A DNA stretch of 64,000 nt, taken from Megalonaias nervosa (lineage: Eukaryota; Mollusca; Bivalvia; Unionida; Unionidae). The notes beneath the pieces were generated by a model. The model was not told where the DNA came from. It ran no database searches and saw only the letters and a program-made list of their open reading frames with translations. The translations under genes and the position numbers were made by a program. Of this stretch, positions 28,201 through 42,200 are shown in pieces (positions within the stretch are counted from its first letter, which is position 1; the number at the start of each line of letters is the position of its first letter). The stretch is taken from assembly GCA_016617855.1 (NCBI GenBank), contig JAECUM010017545.1:1-64000 (forward strand), in the 5' to 3' direction.

Positions 28201-31200
28201 AACTGATAGATTTCTCATTGAAATCTCCGGTATAATAATGATAAGATGCTGACGGCGTGGCTAGACGGATGGATCTACCACTAAAATCCCTGTATGAACT
28301 ATCTGGCTGCACCATTTAAACAAAAAGGTCCCCATGCTGGGAGAGTTCGTGTTGGCTGGATTGCTGGTGTCAGCTGCATGGTTGGCGATGTCAGGACAGT
28401 CAGTGACAGCTGGGCGGCCAGTAATGGTACGGCAGTATTAAGAGTTGGATCCAATGGGTCTGGCATGAACCCCATGCACTGGACTTACAGGCCTGAAGGC
28501 CATGCTTGGACATGTGGGGGGGACTTGCACCTTGTAAGCTGCCTAAAATTGGGGAATACTCTCCACTGATTTGGCATCACGAACAACCCTTGATTGTCTT
28601 CCTTGATTTATTCCATCTTTCCTTCACTTCAATGCCAAAAGGATGATTGCTTTGAACATGCATTTTTCATGTGTATAGTAAACATTCCTCCTGAAACGAC
28701 ACGAGGCGAAAACAAAGCATGGATTAGCAAAATTAGTATGTGACTAACTAGCTACTAGCATAAACTGGCAAATCAGTATATGACAAATTACCTAAAACGA
28801 ATGCTCAGACATCCACTGAGTACATATTATAGATGCTGCATATAAGAAACAGTGTATACATAGCATAAAGAAAACAAAAGCCATCATAAAATGTCATGCT
28901 CTGAAGTTGCATATAAATCATTTAAACAGACATCCTCTTGAAATGACAAAAAAAGTACAAATTAAAGCAGAAACTAGTAATGTACGAAAATTACTAAGTT
29001 GCTAAAATACTGTCATAACAGAGCCGTGACAGTGTCATATCAGAATCCTGTGGCCATGTTATGAACTTATGCACAATGCTTTGTTAATAAGTAAACCATA
29101 ATTCTGTAAAAATGGCATGAAATATGAATAAACTAAGCATAAATATTAAGCTGCACTTCAGAATTTCACTAAAAAGAGCTCTGTAACAAACGGAGTAAGC
29201 GAATAAAGTCAAAGGTACGCTAACTCATAATGACCTTGTATAAGGTCAACGAGTGTGGAGAGACTTTGGTCTTAAAAGGCAAAGTCCTGAAAGGTGCCAA
29301 AATCACTCAAAAACTGGCAGAAATTGTAAAACAATAAAATAATGCATATTGCCTGCAGTAGATTGATAAATCCACACAATAAATCCAAAATGAATGTTGG
29401 ATGGGCCCATAGGAAATACGAAAATGGCTGGATTGTAGGAGGATGAACTGTACGACGTGTGGTATGTACAACAGTGAAACTAAAACCCTGTGACACCTGG
29501 CAGTGCCAAGGGGAGATAAAGGGTAAGGGTTATTGCCCTCTGTCCATTGATGATAGACAAGGAAAGATGAATTTTCATCTTTTATTAGGGCTGGATTCAC
29601 ACTGTAGCAGGCTAATATTTCTAACATAATGTGGTTGGGAAACATATTTGAAGAAGCAGGACATACATAGCAAGACACTAGTTTTCTGCCCACTTTATAG
29701 CAAAACATAATTTCCCATTTACATTACCAGATCATTTTTCAGGTCTAGTCAAAATAATGCTCCAAGATTTGGAAATTGCACAAAAGTTCTCACATAAAAA
29801 CAGACAAAAAAAAAAAACAGACAAAAATTATTCATATACTGACCATTGCAGCTTTGGGTCCTCATTGGGGTAAGAAAATCGAAGACATGTGCTGCAATGA
29901 AAAATTTGCTATTCTCATTAAAACTCCAACCTCTTTTGAATTCAAAACTCACCACCTAAGTTTTGCAAATTTGTCTTATGCTGACTTCTCTGTTCTGTCA
30001 TAAGCATGAAACAGTGTAGGAGAAACTGCGTAACATTACATACACAGGTATCCATTCACAGAGAAATATCTGGATCATACAAAGACCACCTTTTCTTCAC
30101 AAAACACGAAGATGAAAGTTCACTATAAGACAAACCACTAATACTAGTACAGTGGTCTCTGCCAAATTAAAACTTACTCCTTCAAGCAGAGGCATTTCCC
30201 TGTAGATGATAAATTGATGAATTCAATCTCATTGTACATAACAGGGTCCATAAAGAGTACTGGCTGGTAAACAGGGTCTCGGAGCAAACTGGTATTATTT
30301 GCATTTTCTGGCACCTTAGACTTGTCGTATTTCTCACCCAGTGTTTCTCGAACCTCAGTTGTAACACTGGCAAATGGACGAAGCCTTGAGCGAATGCCCT
30401 GAAAGAAAGAAAAAAGAGACATATTTCAATAATCAATGCATTCATTGACTCCAAGACTGCTATCTGACTGCATAAATGAAAGATGGGTCTGCTTGAGCAT
30501 AGTTTTAAAAAAAAAAAATAGTGGTTTATGTTTTGTTATTTTACTAGTAATTTTGAGTTCGCCATGAAAATCCTGATAATTAAACTGATGGTTAACAGAT
30601 CACAATAATTACAGTCATGGAAAATGCAGCTCATTTATTTTTGAACTTGATCAGAAATTGTCTGGAATTGCATGGCTTGTCTACTATGATTTCTTACCCC
30701 AGCACCAGCAGGATATGTTTATACATGAAAATACATTGAAATGAAAGTAAACTCAAATTTTCTGTTTGCCAAATTCTTAACTCCTAATGAAATTAATTCA
30801 GAAAGACAACAAAATCTCAATATATATTTTAGTTTTGCTCTGCTGGTACAAACCAACCTGTTCCTTTGTAACAGAAGTCATGTGCTATCTTTACTATACA
30901 TATCTGTACAAGTTTAATCCCAACTGCAAACAACATAACATGCTGGCAGATCTGTGTCAATGTAGTCTGTTAGGACTAATCAGAAGAACAAACAACAATG
31001 ACCTTGATATGCATGTGTATTATGTCATGATAGAACAGTGTCTATGTTCTTTGCAATTGGATAATATTTATACATGAGTATTTATTGTATCCTGCACTTT
31101 TTTGGATATATGGTGATGGGTCATGTGTTTCCATCCATCCATCAGTCCATCTGAGTTGGTGTGTTCATAATGCCATCAATCAGATACTGTTACCAAAACA

Positions 31201-33151
31201 TTATCTAAGTTGCTTATGTGTGAGAGACCATATTTAATAGGATGTTTACTGATGATGAATAAATGACAATGGTAGTTTTGGATCCTGGATGCAGCCCCCT
31301 CGGGGAGGATGGGGTGGAGGTCAAAGGTCACATCTTTATAGTTAATATCAACTCTACCTTGCAACCATAATTTCACTGAGGGATTGCAAATCAACAAGAT
31401 CCCTAGGATGCTCTAAAAGGAGGCTAAATATAACAGTGAAACTGTGATACTTGCTTATTTGTAAGTGTTTGTTTGTTCACATAACCATTTGCTTTTCCTT
31501 AAATGTACAACAAGCATTCTGAGCATCTCTGAGGAGATTACTGTCTGGATTATATAGGTGGCAGTCCTGATCATTGTTGATCTTAACACTTAGGAGATGA
31601 TGTATTGTTACTGAATCTGGGTTTCCTCTGGAGTCGCCCTGAATTTTCCTCAGATTAGAAAATGTTCTTTCAGTGCCTGCATTGGAATGTGGCAATGCTA
31701 ATACAATTCTGAGTCCAACAAAAAGTTTAATTTTCCCTGCCTGTGGAAAATTGCAGGTGGCTGACTGCCTGCCAGAACATCCCAATATTAGTCCTGTCTT
31801 GTTCAAATTTGGAAAGTCCTCGTAAAACCATCTTTACAGGAATGACAGAATGCATATTCATTTCTCTTTGAAGATGATTCGAAAAATTAAAATTCTTGTT
31901 TCCATCCATTATTCAATTTTGTGAAATATTAAATTTTGGCATTTTAACATTGGGAGATCAAGCATGCTTACATATTAACAAATGTTAAATACCGATACCA
32001 AAACAAATCTGTTTAATGCCACCCAAGCACTTTAGTAATATCGAATCCAACCATAATCCATTAACATCTTAAATCCTTTCCAAATCACTAATGCACACAC
32101 ACACAGTATAATCAAATAATTAATTTCAGTTTATTGTCTGTCAGATTAGCAGTCATATGATCACAGGAAGTCTTTAATGGAAATATACTAAATTAAAATA
32201 TCAATTGGTCCCTTGTCATACTTTTGTTTGATGACTACATATGGGCTGTGAACCAGCCTAGAACTGGAAGCAAGATGCAAAAAAAAAATACAGAAAAAAT
32301 GTCTGTTCTGGACTTTTCAACAATAATAATTTTGAATATGCCGATTTTAAAGAGTGTTGGGAGGGATATAAGACACCCCCATCTTGGGAGGAAAACCCTC
32401 CTGGTTGGGAGGTTCACATGTATGCTCTATTACTTGTGGCAGCTATGTTGTAGCTTTTACTATAAACTGAACACTTCTGTGCCCGAGGTGTATATGAATT
32501 TAACTAGAATTCTTATTTTAATAAAATTTCTTCCATAATATACAAAAAAAGATAACTTTACAACCTCTTATGGATAGAACAGACCTGCAAAGAGTAAAAG
32601 CCTAAGTATCAGATAGTGATAATTTTGGTCAAACACAAAGATTACCCATAGTTCCATAGCACAAAATTTGCAAATCCCACAATCCCTGCATCCAGTTACA
32701 TCAGTTCCACATCCGCATTCCCGGAAGTGATGTGAGACAATGCCGTTCCACTCACACTTAAATCCTTTGTCACAGCACTGATTACAGAGGGTGCAAACTG
32801 TTTGCTTTTTGGGACTGGGAAGGAATATCCACTTGTGTTTACATCCAACAGATGTATTTACTGCAATAAGGAAAAAACAACATGTAAATACACTTATAAA
32901 ATTCAGCAATATATCTTTAGAAATTACAAAATGAAATAAAATGGCTTTAAAGTGGATTTTTCCCTTTCATATAATCTTTACATTGGGAACCAAATACCTT
33001 GAAAATGAAGAAGTTTGAAGAAAACTACAAACCGCATATGGGCAACCAAAATTCTTGACAGACAATGGCATTGGATATACAGAAACACAAAACCTGACAA
33101 ATGCAATAATAATCTTATCTTGCTAACTAGGTAGATGTAATTTTTGCACAT

Positions 33152-33187
<36 letters not shown>

Positions 33188-33194
33188 TAAAAAA

Positions 33195-33242
<48 letters not shown>

Positions 33243-36200
33243 ATATGATAACTTTATTTATTAAGGTTAATACAGAATGATTAATCTTTTCTTTGGCCCT
33301 TATTGAAACTAACAGTAATTTAAAAAAAATTTTTTTAAGATAAATACAAAAATTATGAGGAAAGTTAAATACAAAGTAAGTATATTACCAATTAAAAAAG
33401 GAAGATAAAATATCAATTATTTAGCTTACACCACCAAATGTTATTGCCAGTCTTTCTCGTAGAAAATGCACAAGCAGGTAAACACTTCACTGTTTGATAA
33501 AAACATACATATATCATGAATTTGAGAAAACTGTATGGCTATACCTTATTAAATAAATTAAGCCAAGTTATCAATGGCTATAGGCAAAGTGATCTACATT
33601 GCATGAATTACTCAAATAATTTAGCATCAATACAATGAATGATGAACATGTAATGTCAAATAAATATAAGACATCACTCATATTACTGACTCATTCATAT
33701 ACAACATATTGTTTCAGTCTATAATGATATTTGATAAGTTATGGATTGTAATTTTGCAGTTGATTTAGTTGTAGTACAGCTGAGTAGAAGAAAAGTTTTT
33801 TGTGTATGCTGTTTTGGGTTGTGGACAATGAAGATCACATTTTGCTATTCTCAAGTGGTGAGGTTTCGAGTCACTTATATACCTCCCATTATCTGTTCAA
33901 TAAGCTGATGCTTCCCGTTTTATACAGCCATAAACAAGTAAACTGATATATTTGACTATCATGATATTCAATCCATCTAAATTCTTTAACAAGAGTCACT
34001 CCAAGGAACCGATGCTCTACTGGCTGAGAAGAATTTCTAGTAATACCAGATTAGCCTGTTTCTTCTATTTAACTGTTCAGGATTGAAATTATCTCTGATA
34101 TTCTTTAGTACACAATCCCGTGTCACTGAGATCATTTAGTTGGATGAAGAAGCCATAGCATGATGGCCACCAATTTCACATAGAACCATATACACATCAA
34201 ATGCCTTTTAGTGAAAACCCATGTCAAAAGGACCATTGGCTTAGCGTGAGTAGCAATAACTTAATATTCAAGATAGCTGCACCATTTTCATTTAGAACCA
34301 ATCAGACGTTGTAAGCCATTTAGAGGAAATCCTGTGTCAGTGCAATTGTCCAATCAGGATGAGTAGTTATAAATGTTTTTCAAGATGGCCACCCTGGCAG
34401 CCATACTGGAATGTTTGAGGGTGTCTCTGATGAGTATCATTTTATTTACGGCCAAAATTACAATAAGTCTTTCAGTCAAAACCTCGTGTCAATTCAACCA
34501 GCCATTCTGTAATTATTGCCATAATAAAATTTACAAAACTGTGGTGACTAGATGTGCACAGTATCACCAGTATAATGGTTTACCGCTGTATTTTGTTCTG
34601 ATGGTATATACCATGGTACTTTTTTTATTGTACCAGTAAGTCTGTAGTTTCTTTCAGTAAGGAATTTATGGAAGATTCTGAGGAATAATCTTACAACTTT
34701 AATAATATGAAAAGTGTGTTTTCATTATTCATGACAGAATAGTTCAAAAATTAATTAATATTATGCATATAATAATATTTAAGATCCTTCAATCACATGT
34801 TTGACACATGTCATGAATGCTAACGTGTGGCCAAATGGAATGTTGTGAAACCTTATATTATTCAGTCTGAAAATCCAGCTATTGGAAAAGTTTTGGATTA
34901 CAAAAAACAAAACAAAAAATGTTATTATGTTAGTTATTTACTAGCATATGTGCATGTTTAAGTATATGTATTCCTTTGTAGGACTGCAAATCGTCCTACG
35001 ACTTTCATAAGCGTGCTTGTTTTCTGTCTAAACTTTACATAATTTCTCAAGTCCACTAAATATTTTCTCATTTGTTGAAAAAGTTTGTTTTATGTCTACT
35101 GGCCTTCTCTGATAACTATCTTCTCTGGGTGTTGGCATCTCATTCAGAGCTTCCCTGGTTATTATGGTGCAGCAAGAAAATTTTACCAACAGTTCCCATT
35201 TTTACCAATCAGCTCTCAAATGTCAGCACAATGTCTTTCCCAGTATCAAACAATAGCGTAAGCTTAATTGTCCCACTTTAATCATAGTTTTTAGCTTGTA
35301 AACGATACATACAATGATTAATATACACATAGAAAATTCATCTACTATAAGGTACTTGCCATTAATTTTTTGGGAGGGAGCTGTATTTTCACTCAAGCTT
35401 AAATATTTTCTTTTATTTTATCTCAAGATTATTGATATCTTTTGCAAATATATATTTGGTAACCATGTTGGAAGTGTTAGAGTGGCTCCATCTTTATTTA
35501 GTAGCAAGTGGACATCATAAGTCTTGAAGTGAAAACCAATTTTTCTTCTAGTAACATATGTTTCTTTAATAATACTTATCTAATCCTAACACCTCAAGAG
35601 AATAACTACTACCTTCAAATCCAGGCCTCCCAGGCAAAAAACTTTTAAGCTAAAAAGCTAAAAGTTATCCATCCACCTAGGTGGCAGTTAAAGTGATCTC
35701 CTTTGATACAAGGACTGGCACCAAACCCATGAATACTTCAGTTACTACTGGAGTGGAAAGCATGCTCTCTATATGGATGTAACTGCAGGGAGGTTAGGAG
35801 GGTGCATGTGTATTATGATCAGGTAAGCATTAATGAAGAAACATATTAAGAATGTGTTTCTTCTTCATATACATTACCTGATTACAATACCTTGGGAGAA
35901 TAGGTACGAGGTGGTGAGAGTTACTTCCCCTTACCCTGAAGATGCCATCTCTGGTCCCCTAAGGTATGTGAGACAGCTTCTAGACAACCTGACTGGAGAG
36001 TAGTCTCCATGTTGGGGAATGACTTTAAAAGGGAAAAATTTTTCCCTCTCACAAATCCAGTGGAAGTCATGAAGCCACATCTTTATGAAGCTGTTGAATG
36101 GCCCAGGAAGACAACCTGTTGTGCCAAGGCTATAGGTCCTACCAGATCAAGCTGTTGAATGACCCAGGAAGATAACCTGTTGTGAAAGATCTCTGAGACA

Positions 36201-39200
36201 GAAGCTGAAGAAAGTGGACCCTGACCTTCATTCCATGGCATGGATAGTGTTAGGTAACAGTTTCACACAAATGCAATGCTGGTGGTGATGTAAAATTTGA
36301 AATGCATAGCAAATTCATTGATCTGGGGTTACTCCCCAAGATGCAAGGTCGGACATCCTCTCTTCCATGATTATGCAGCAAGTCAGATGTTGTGGAATGG
36401 TAGCTTGTAATTGTGAATGGTGCTAACTGACTCTCAACAAACATTAAAGTAAAAAGTTGGCCATCTGAAGTGTTGGTGCATTCAGTATTACAATGCGTTT
36501 ATACTCACACCATTTTGTGAAATTCTCCATCTCCATTGTAGACATTCAAAGTGAAGGACTGTTTTGCTTGAGTAATTCTCCCCACCAACTGATGTGAGAA
36601 CTATTTCTTCTTCAGGGCTTGTTTAGTATGATCCATACATTCAGGCTCAACAACTCTAGATTGAGATGGAACACCTGCCATCATCATCATTTGAGTAAAT
36701 GAGGAATCTTAATTTGCTGGGGATTTTCCACTGCTAGATTGATGAGGTTGTTGATCCAAGATTTTTCCCACTTGAGTAGAACAATCAGGCTGAACTGGCA
36801 CTCTGATTCTCTTGCTTTCTGTTTCTGAATCATGTTCAGAAACAGGTGTGCTAGTGGGTATGAGTATGAGTCCAAGCCATTCCAAATTATGCAAAGAGAA
36901 TCTACTGGCCAGGTCTCCGGATTCAGGGCTGGTAAGATAAAGGATGGGAGACTGGCATCACCTTTTTCACCAAAAGATCCACCATTGGCTGATCCCAGTT
37001 GGTATTATGCAAATGAAAACCGAGGGATGAAATGACCATTCTGCTTGTATTAGTTGATTCTTCTGGGACACTAGTACCTGTAGTCAGCCTGGAAAAATTA
37101 CATTTGCAACCAGAGCAAGCTGCACATTGAGTGGTTATCAGTCCTGTGTTACCGAACTGGTCTCGTCCATGGTCTAAATTTGTAGGACAAAATAGAGCAG
37201 ACAATACATACAGGTGTAGCTCAGCATGGATCCTACTTTATGGACTCAGAGACAATGACAATTACCTGCAAAACAGCACACATGGCAGCCAATACAGATA
37301 GAATATTGCAGTGACACTATAGATGCTAATAAAGTACACACTAAAATATCAATTCTAAAAGTTACCAAAGGCCAACTGTCTGCCTATACAGGTAAAATCA
37401 CTGAAGTGTCACTTAAAGTAACTACTAAGTGGACACTAAGACTAAACAGTATAGACACTTACCAGTATGTATCTGACTGCAGAAGAACTACACAGTAATA
37501 TAACTGAGTTTCTATAGCCCACACAATACCTGCCCATAAAACTGCACTGAAGCATCATTATTGATACTTAGGAAGTGGACACTATAATATCAACTTCCAA
37601 GGCAATGTTACCTGTAGGGAAGGCAAAATAACAGCCTATAAAGGTAAATCTGTAAAACATATAACTACAAAGTGGACTCTAAGGCTAGATTTGTATAGAA
37701 AACTTACCTGTATGTATCTGATAGTAGAAGTTATACAGCAATATTATATGATTTTCCATATCACACACCAAGCCTGCACATATTTAAATATAGCTACAGC
37801 AATGTGAGGGGATGCACAAGTGACCATTGCAAATACAAACTAAAGACACCTCAGTGAGATTACAACAAAGTGTTGATACTTAAAATGCTGGAGTATACTT
37901 CTCTTCAAAGAGAACACTCTGAATGCTAGTATGTGGATTGTAAGGCTTCTTTGTCTGTAGAGAGCATGCAACTTGGCATGAGTGGAAGTAGTAACTTAAG
38001 TATTCATGAGATTTGATGCCAATCCCTGTATCAAAGGGAGATTACTCTAACTGCCACTAAGGTAGGCAGATAACTTATAGCCATTTAGCTAAATAGTTTT
38101 AGCCTGGGAGGGCTGAATTTGTGAGGTAGCAGTAGCTCTCCTAAGGCATTATGATCATGCAATGTATTTAATTCCCATTTTGTGTTGTAATGGAGTTTTC
38201 ATTTAAAAAGACATTCAGTCCTTTATCCCATTCATTACCCTTTATGGTAATGGCTGCATAATAGATAGCAGGCAAACAAAACTAAATTGCCCTAAGTTAC
38301 AGGTCTTTTTATTATCTCTGTTAAGAAAAAACATTACCAAAGAAACTTAATTTTGTGAGGTTGCAAGAGACCACTTAATAATAGCAAAATATTATTTTCA
38401 AACATTTTGTATGAAACAATATTTAAGTTATTTAGTAATCTCAAAAATAGTCTACTGAGTGCTACATTCAATGATGCTGGCTCATATATTACTAACAAAC
38501 ATCCTATATATGCCTGAATCATCATGAAAGACTGAATTTTCCAGAAAGAAAAGGATGGGGTTCAATCAAACTTCCTGATACAATCCACCCTGGTAAATGC
38601 ATTTCATAAATTCTATATCCTCGAAAATGTACTCTTTTTGCTCTTGAATACTGCACACTATTCACTCTGTTTAAAGACTGAAGTTTGAAACTGTTCATTC
38701 ACTAGTAACGGTTAGGTAGCATATACAACTATCATGCATAGTTTGATTTTATTGCTGTCATGAGTGACCACCTGCTGAATGTGACCATTCGACCAGCTGC
38801 CATAATTATTAGGCATAATAGGCATTTCAATACTTCTGTGAATGACTGCGTTGCAACAACATATATAAGCACCACTGACCTTTATTGAATCCTTTGTTGA
38901 GAAGAGCCTGCATTGAGAATGCAGGTTGTTCTGGATCATGATACATACAAAGTTGTCTGTTTAATTGGTTTGATTTAAGGCAAGGTTGTGGACCATGAAC
39001 TCATACATGAGGATGTGCCACAGTGACTGTAAACTCATACATGAAAATTTGCCATAATGAGAGATCTTTTCACCTGTTCATCTTAGTATATCTATTGCAT
39101 CATATTGTTAACTGATTTGGTCAATTTATTATTTGTCATGAGTGACTTAGGTTTCTGCTTCTGGCTGTAAATAAATCTACAGAGCAAGTATTATCATAAC

Positions 39201-42200
39201 CTATATTTCAATTTATGGAGAGGATAAGAGAATGTTACCTAATAGTTAACTTTGCAATTCATATGCCATAATCCCAACAGGCTACATTGGTCCCCCTCCT
39301 GAAAAGCCTCCTTACCCCCACCCCCCACCCCTTCTATGGCCTGAATCTGATAGCAGCAATGAGTCTGTGTTCAAAAGTTCCCCTCTTGAATGGACATAAC
39401 TGTATCACTGCCAGAGACCAGCATATTAGTGAAAACACTGTCAAATTTATTTTTGATTTGTTTTTAGTGCTTAATAAATTTTTTAATAAATTCATGAAAT
39501 ATTTTAACATGAACAATGTACAGAGAACAAAATATACACATGAAATTGCAAGTATTTTTCCTTTTTAAATTTCTATTGTAAAAAAACTTACCTCTTTCAC
39601 AGATCCATTATGAGCAATCACCTATCTAAAGTGACCACCTTTTGTTTACAGAACAAGTGGTCTCTCAAGACAGGATTTACTATACTACATATAAATTATA
39701 GTCAGGTGAAATTTGGCTATCAAAGTGTTTTCAAAAAAGGTTTAATAAGAAAACTCCTGTTTGTCAATCTTTTCAAACAATGAATAGTTGGCTAATGAAT
39801 CGCTTTTTACAGCTGCTTAACAATGATAGGTGGTCAATTAGGTGTTAAGCTTCACCTGTCAATCTCTATTTACAAATGTCTAACAGCCAATCAGATCATG
39901 ATAAAACGCAAGTTTTCTCAACAACAGCCTAATTCAGAATGAAGAAAAGTGGTAATTCACTCCCATTTATAGCTGGGAGTTTTAGCAAATAGTGTAGAAC
40001 CTGAACTGCTGTTGCATTATGGGATGCCAGATATGGGTATATGCTGTTCACATCTGTATGAAACAGTACTCATAAAGCAATACATGACAAACAATTTTAC
40101 CTTCAGTTCTAGGTAGTGGAAGGGTTCAAAGAAAAATTCTTGATGTATAGCAAGAAGACAAAAAGATATTTTGCCTTACAAAATAATACAAATTTATAAT
40201 ACAAACTCATGCTACAGAAATAACATATTGTGATCATCTAATAAAGAAGTATGTTCATGGCCCATTGTATCTTATATGTGTTTTTATGTCTTATTATAAT
40301 TGTGAATTTGACATTGAACAGTTTTCAACATAAAACACAGTTTAATTTTGTACCTGCGTCTGCTTTGTATCTTGTTTTGTACAATGCTCTCAGATTTAAA
40401 AAATGGGTTTACCTAATCCAAAAGGCACATTCTTGATGATGATGGGGATGACACTCTGTTTGTGCAGTATATCATCAATTAGGTCTATGAAGATACAGAA
40501 CACACCCCACGTGTACTCCTTGACATAGGACACTGTTTCCTTGGAGATTTCTGTGAAATCTAAGGACTCGTCGATTTCAGGCATGTAGCACTTAGATTCC
40601 ACAGTCAACACTGTCTCTCCTTTGAAATAAAAAAAGATTTGAAAAACACAATCTAGAGAAATGAGAAAAAATACTTACTGCAGAGGTCAAAATGACATAT
40701 AATTACACTATGACATCATTGATACAACATCACTATTTATGCAGCTGTATCACAGCTCTGTGAACTCTATGAGAGACTGGACATAAAATGATATGATTCT
40801 GACTTCCTCATTATTAAATAATGAAAAGTATATTTTTAAAACATTTTAATAAATAACAATAACAGTTCTTTGAACAAAGTAATTTTCTTTAGCAAATTAA
40901 GATATTCAAAGAAGAATACCGGGTCACATTAAAATTAGCAAATAAACACTGACACCACTCAAATCAAACCCTCTCAAATAAACAAAACATGTCTAGTGTT
41001 TTGTCATATGCATTATATAAACAAAGGAAAGCAACTTTTGCAAATTACCTGCCCTATCCACCAATAAGTGGCTGCCTGTATACCAAATGTTTATCCAGTT
41101 TAAACTTGAACGAAACACCAGTGAGGATGTTAACAGTTGTGGGGAGGCATGTGAGAACTTTACAGCAATGTAATCAGGTATGCATTCTCAGAAACATAAT
41201 TTACAAAGAATTTACTTTCTTTGACAATTATGTTCCCTGATCATATTAATGTTAGGAAATGGGTAATAAAAGAAGAAAAATGCATGTGCACCCAACCTCT
41301 ACCACTGGCACCCATTAATGAAAATGTAGCTGAAGTCAACATATGAAGGATAACCACTTTCCAAATGTGAAAGTTGCACAACCTACAGTTACATACACAT
41401 GACCTCAAGACAATGGGAATGATGCTTTCTTGTGATCAAAAACTTTGGGCAAACCAAGCCAAAGCTATAAATCCATGCCCATTAGAAACTTATGCTATTG
41501 TGTGTCTGGCAATTGTCTGGATGGCAGCCAATGGACAAAAAAGTTTAAATTCCATTCTCTGCAATGCTAAACCATAAAATAGAAAGCTTCACCACTAATG
41601 CCAGGCAACAGCTTCAATGATGTCTTGGTTTGAAACAATGCATCTGAATGCAAGGTCTGCCGAGACTACTTGAATCTCATGAGCTGAAAATTTATTGAGG
41701 TATATCTGGTCTTATGTGACTTCAACCATGATACCAAGACTTAGGGGGGTTATGTTGTATTTCTTGGCCTTTATCAGAAGAATAAGGTGACACTGGGACC
41801 CATGAATGTTACCTGTGCATTTCAAGGAGTGCCTGAGAGTGTGGACCAATTCTTGCATGATTGCCCTCTCTCAATGTATTGATTAAGGAGGGTGAGCAAA
41901 TGATGGTAACCTATTCTTGGCTGTGAAGCCTGGCTGTGTTTATGAATCAAAGAACCACCCAATCTTAACTGGAGATAGTTCAGGTCAATTGAAAGGGTAT
42001 GTGATTTGCTCACCCTACATGCCAACATTATAGGGTTTATGGTTAAAAAAAAACAACAGGTTTTTCTACGATATTAGCTTCAGTGAGGTTGTGGCCAGTG
42101 GTTCAAAGTTGTTTGAGTTGAGCCATTCCTGAATCATGAAAGATTCCAATTCAGAACATTGTGAATGACCAAGGCTGATTCAATTCAAAAGCAGACAGTA

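Larger units (their letters stand above)
25914..29665 (-). mobile_element. DIRS-like element B with inverted termini and tyrosine recombinase
   Basis: Inverted repeats of about 170-190 bp bound the element (25,914-26,110 and 29,478-29,665). Between them on the minus strand, in DIRS order, lie a gag/RT remnant, an RNase H/connection region at 27,615-28,118 (SKILIALLRWDKSWIIDLL), the N-terminal part of a tyrosine recombinase at 27,346-27,663 (STLKAYEGKWHVFRDWCNTN), and its catalytic region at 26,915-27,304, including SACRVRELHAL, the segment with the first catalytic Arg. Several frameshifts break the ORFs, so the copy is inactive and internally shortened. It lies in the intron between exons 9 and 10. 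Confidence 0.88.
35545..38180 (-). mobile_element. DIRS-like element C with inverted termini
   Basis: Inverted repeats at 35,545-35,800 and 37,925-38,180 enclose minus-strand DIRS fragments. At 36,923-37,204 is the end of the reverse transcriptase (NTNWDQPMVDLLVKK). At 36,687-36,894 is the RNase H/linker stretch (LIVLLKWEKSWINNLINLA), clearly homologous to the same stretch in element B. At 36,250-36,570 is the recombinase N-terminus (FVESQLAPFTITSYHSTTSD). It is heavily frameshifted. It lies between exons 7 and 8. Confidence 0.85.

Noticed and set aside
28294..28569. 91-codon plus-strand frame inside DIRS element B
   Set aside because: No motif, no splice support, and it is antisense to the element's coding direction.
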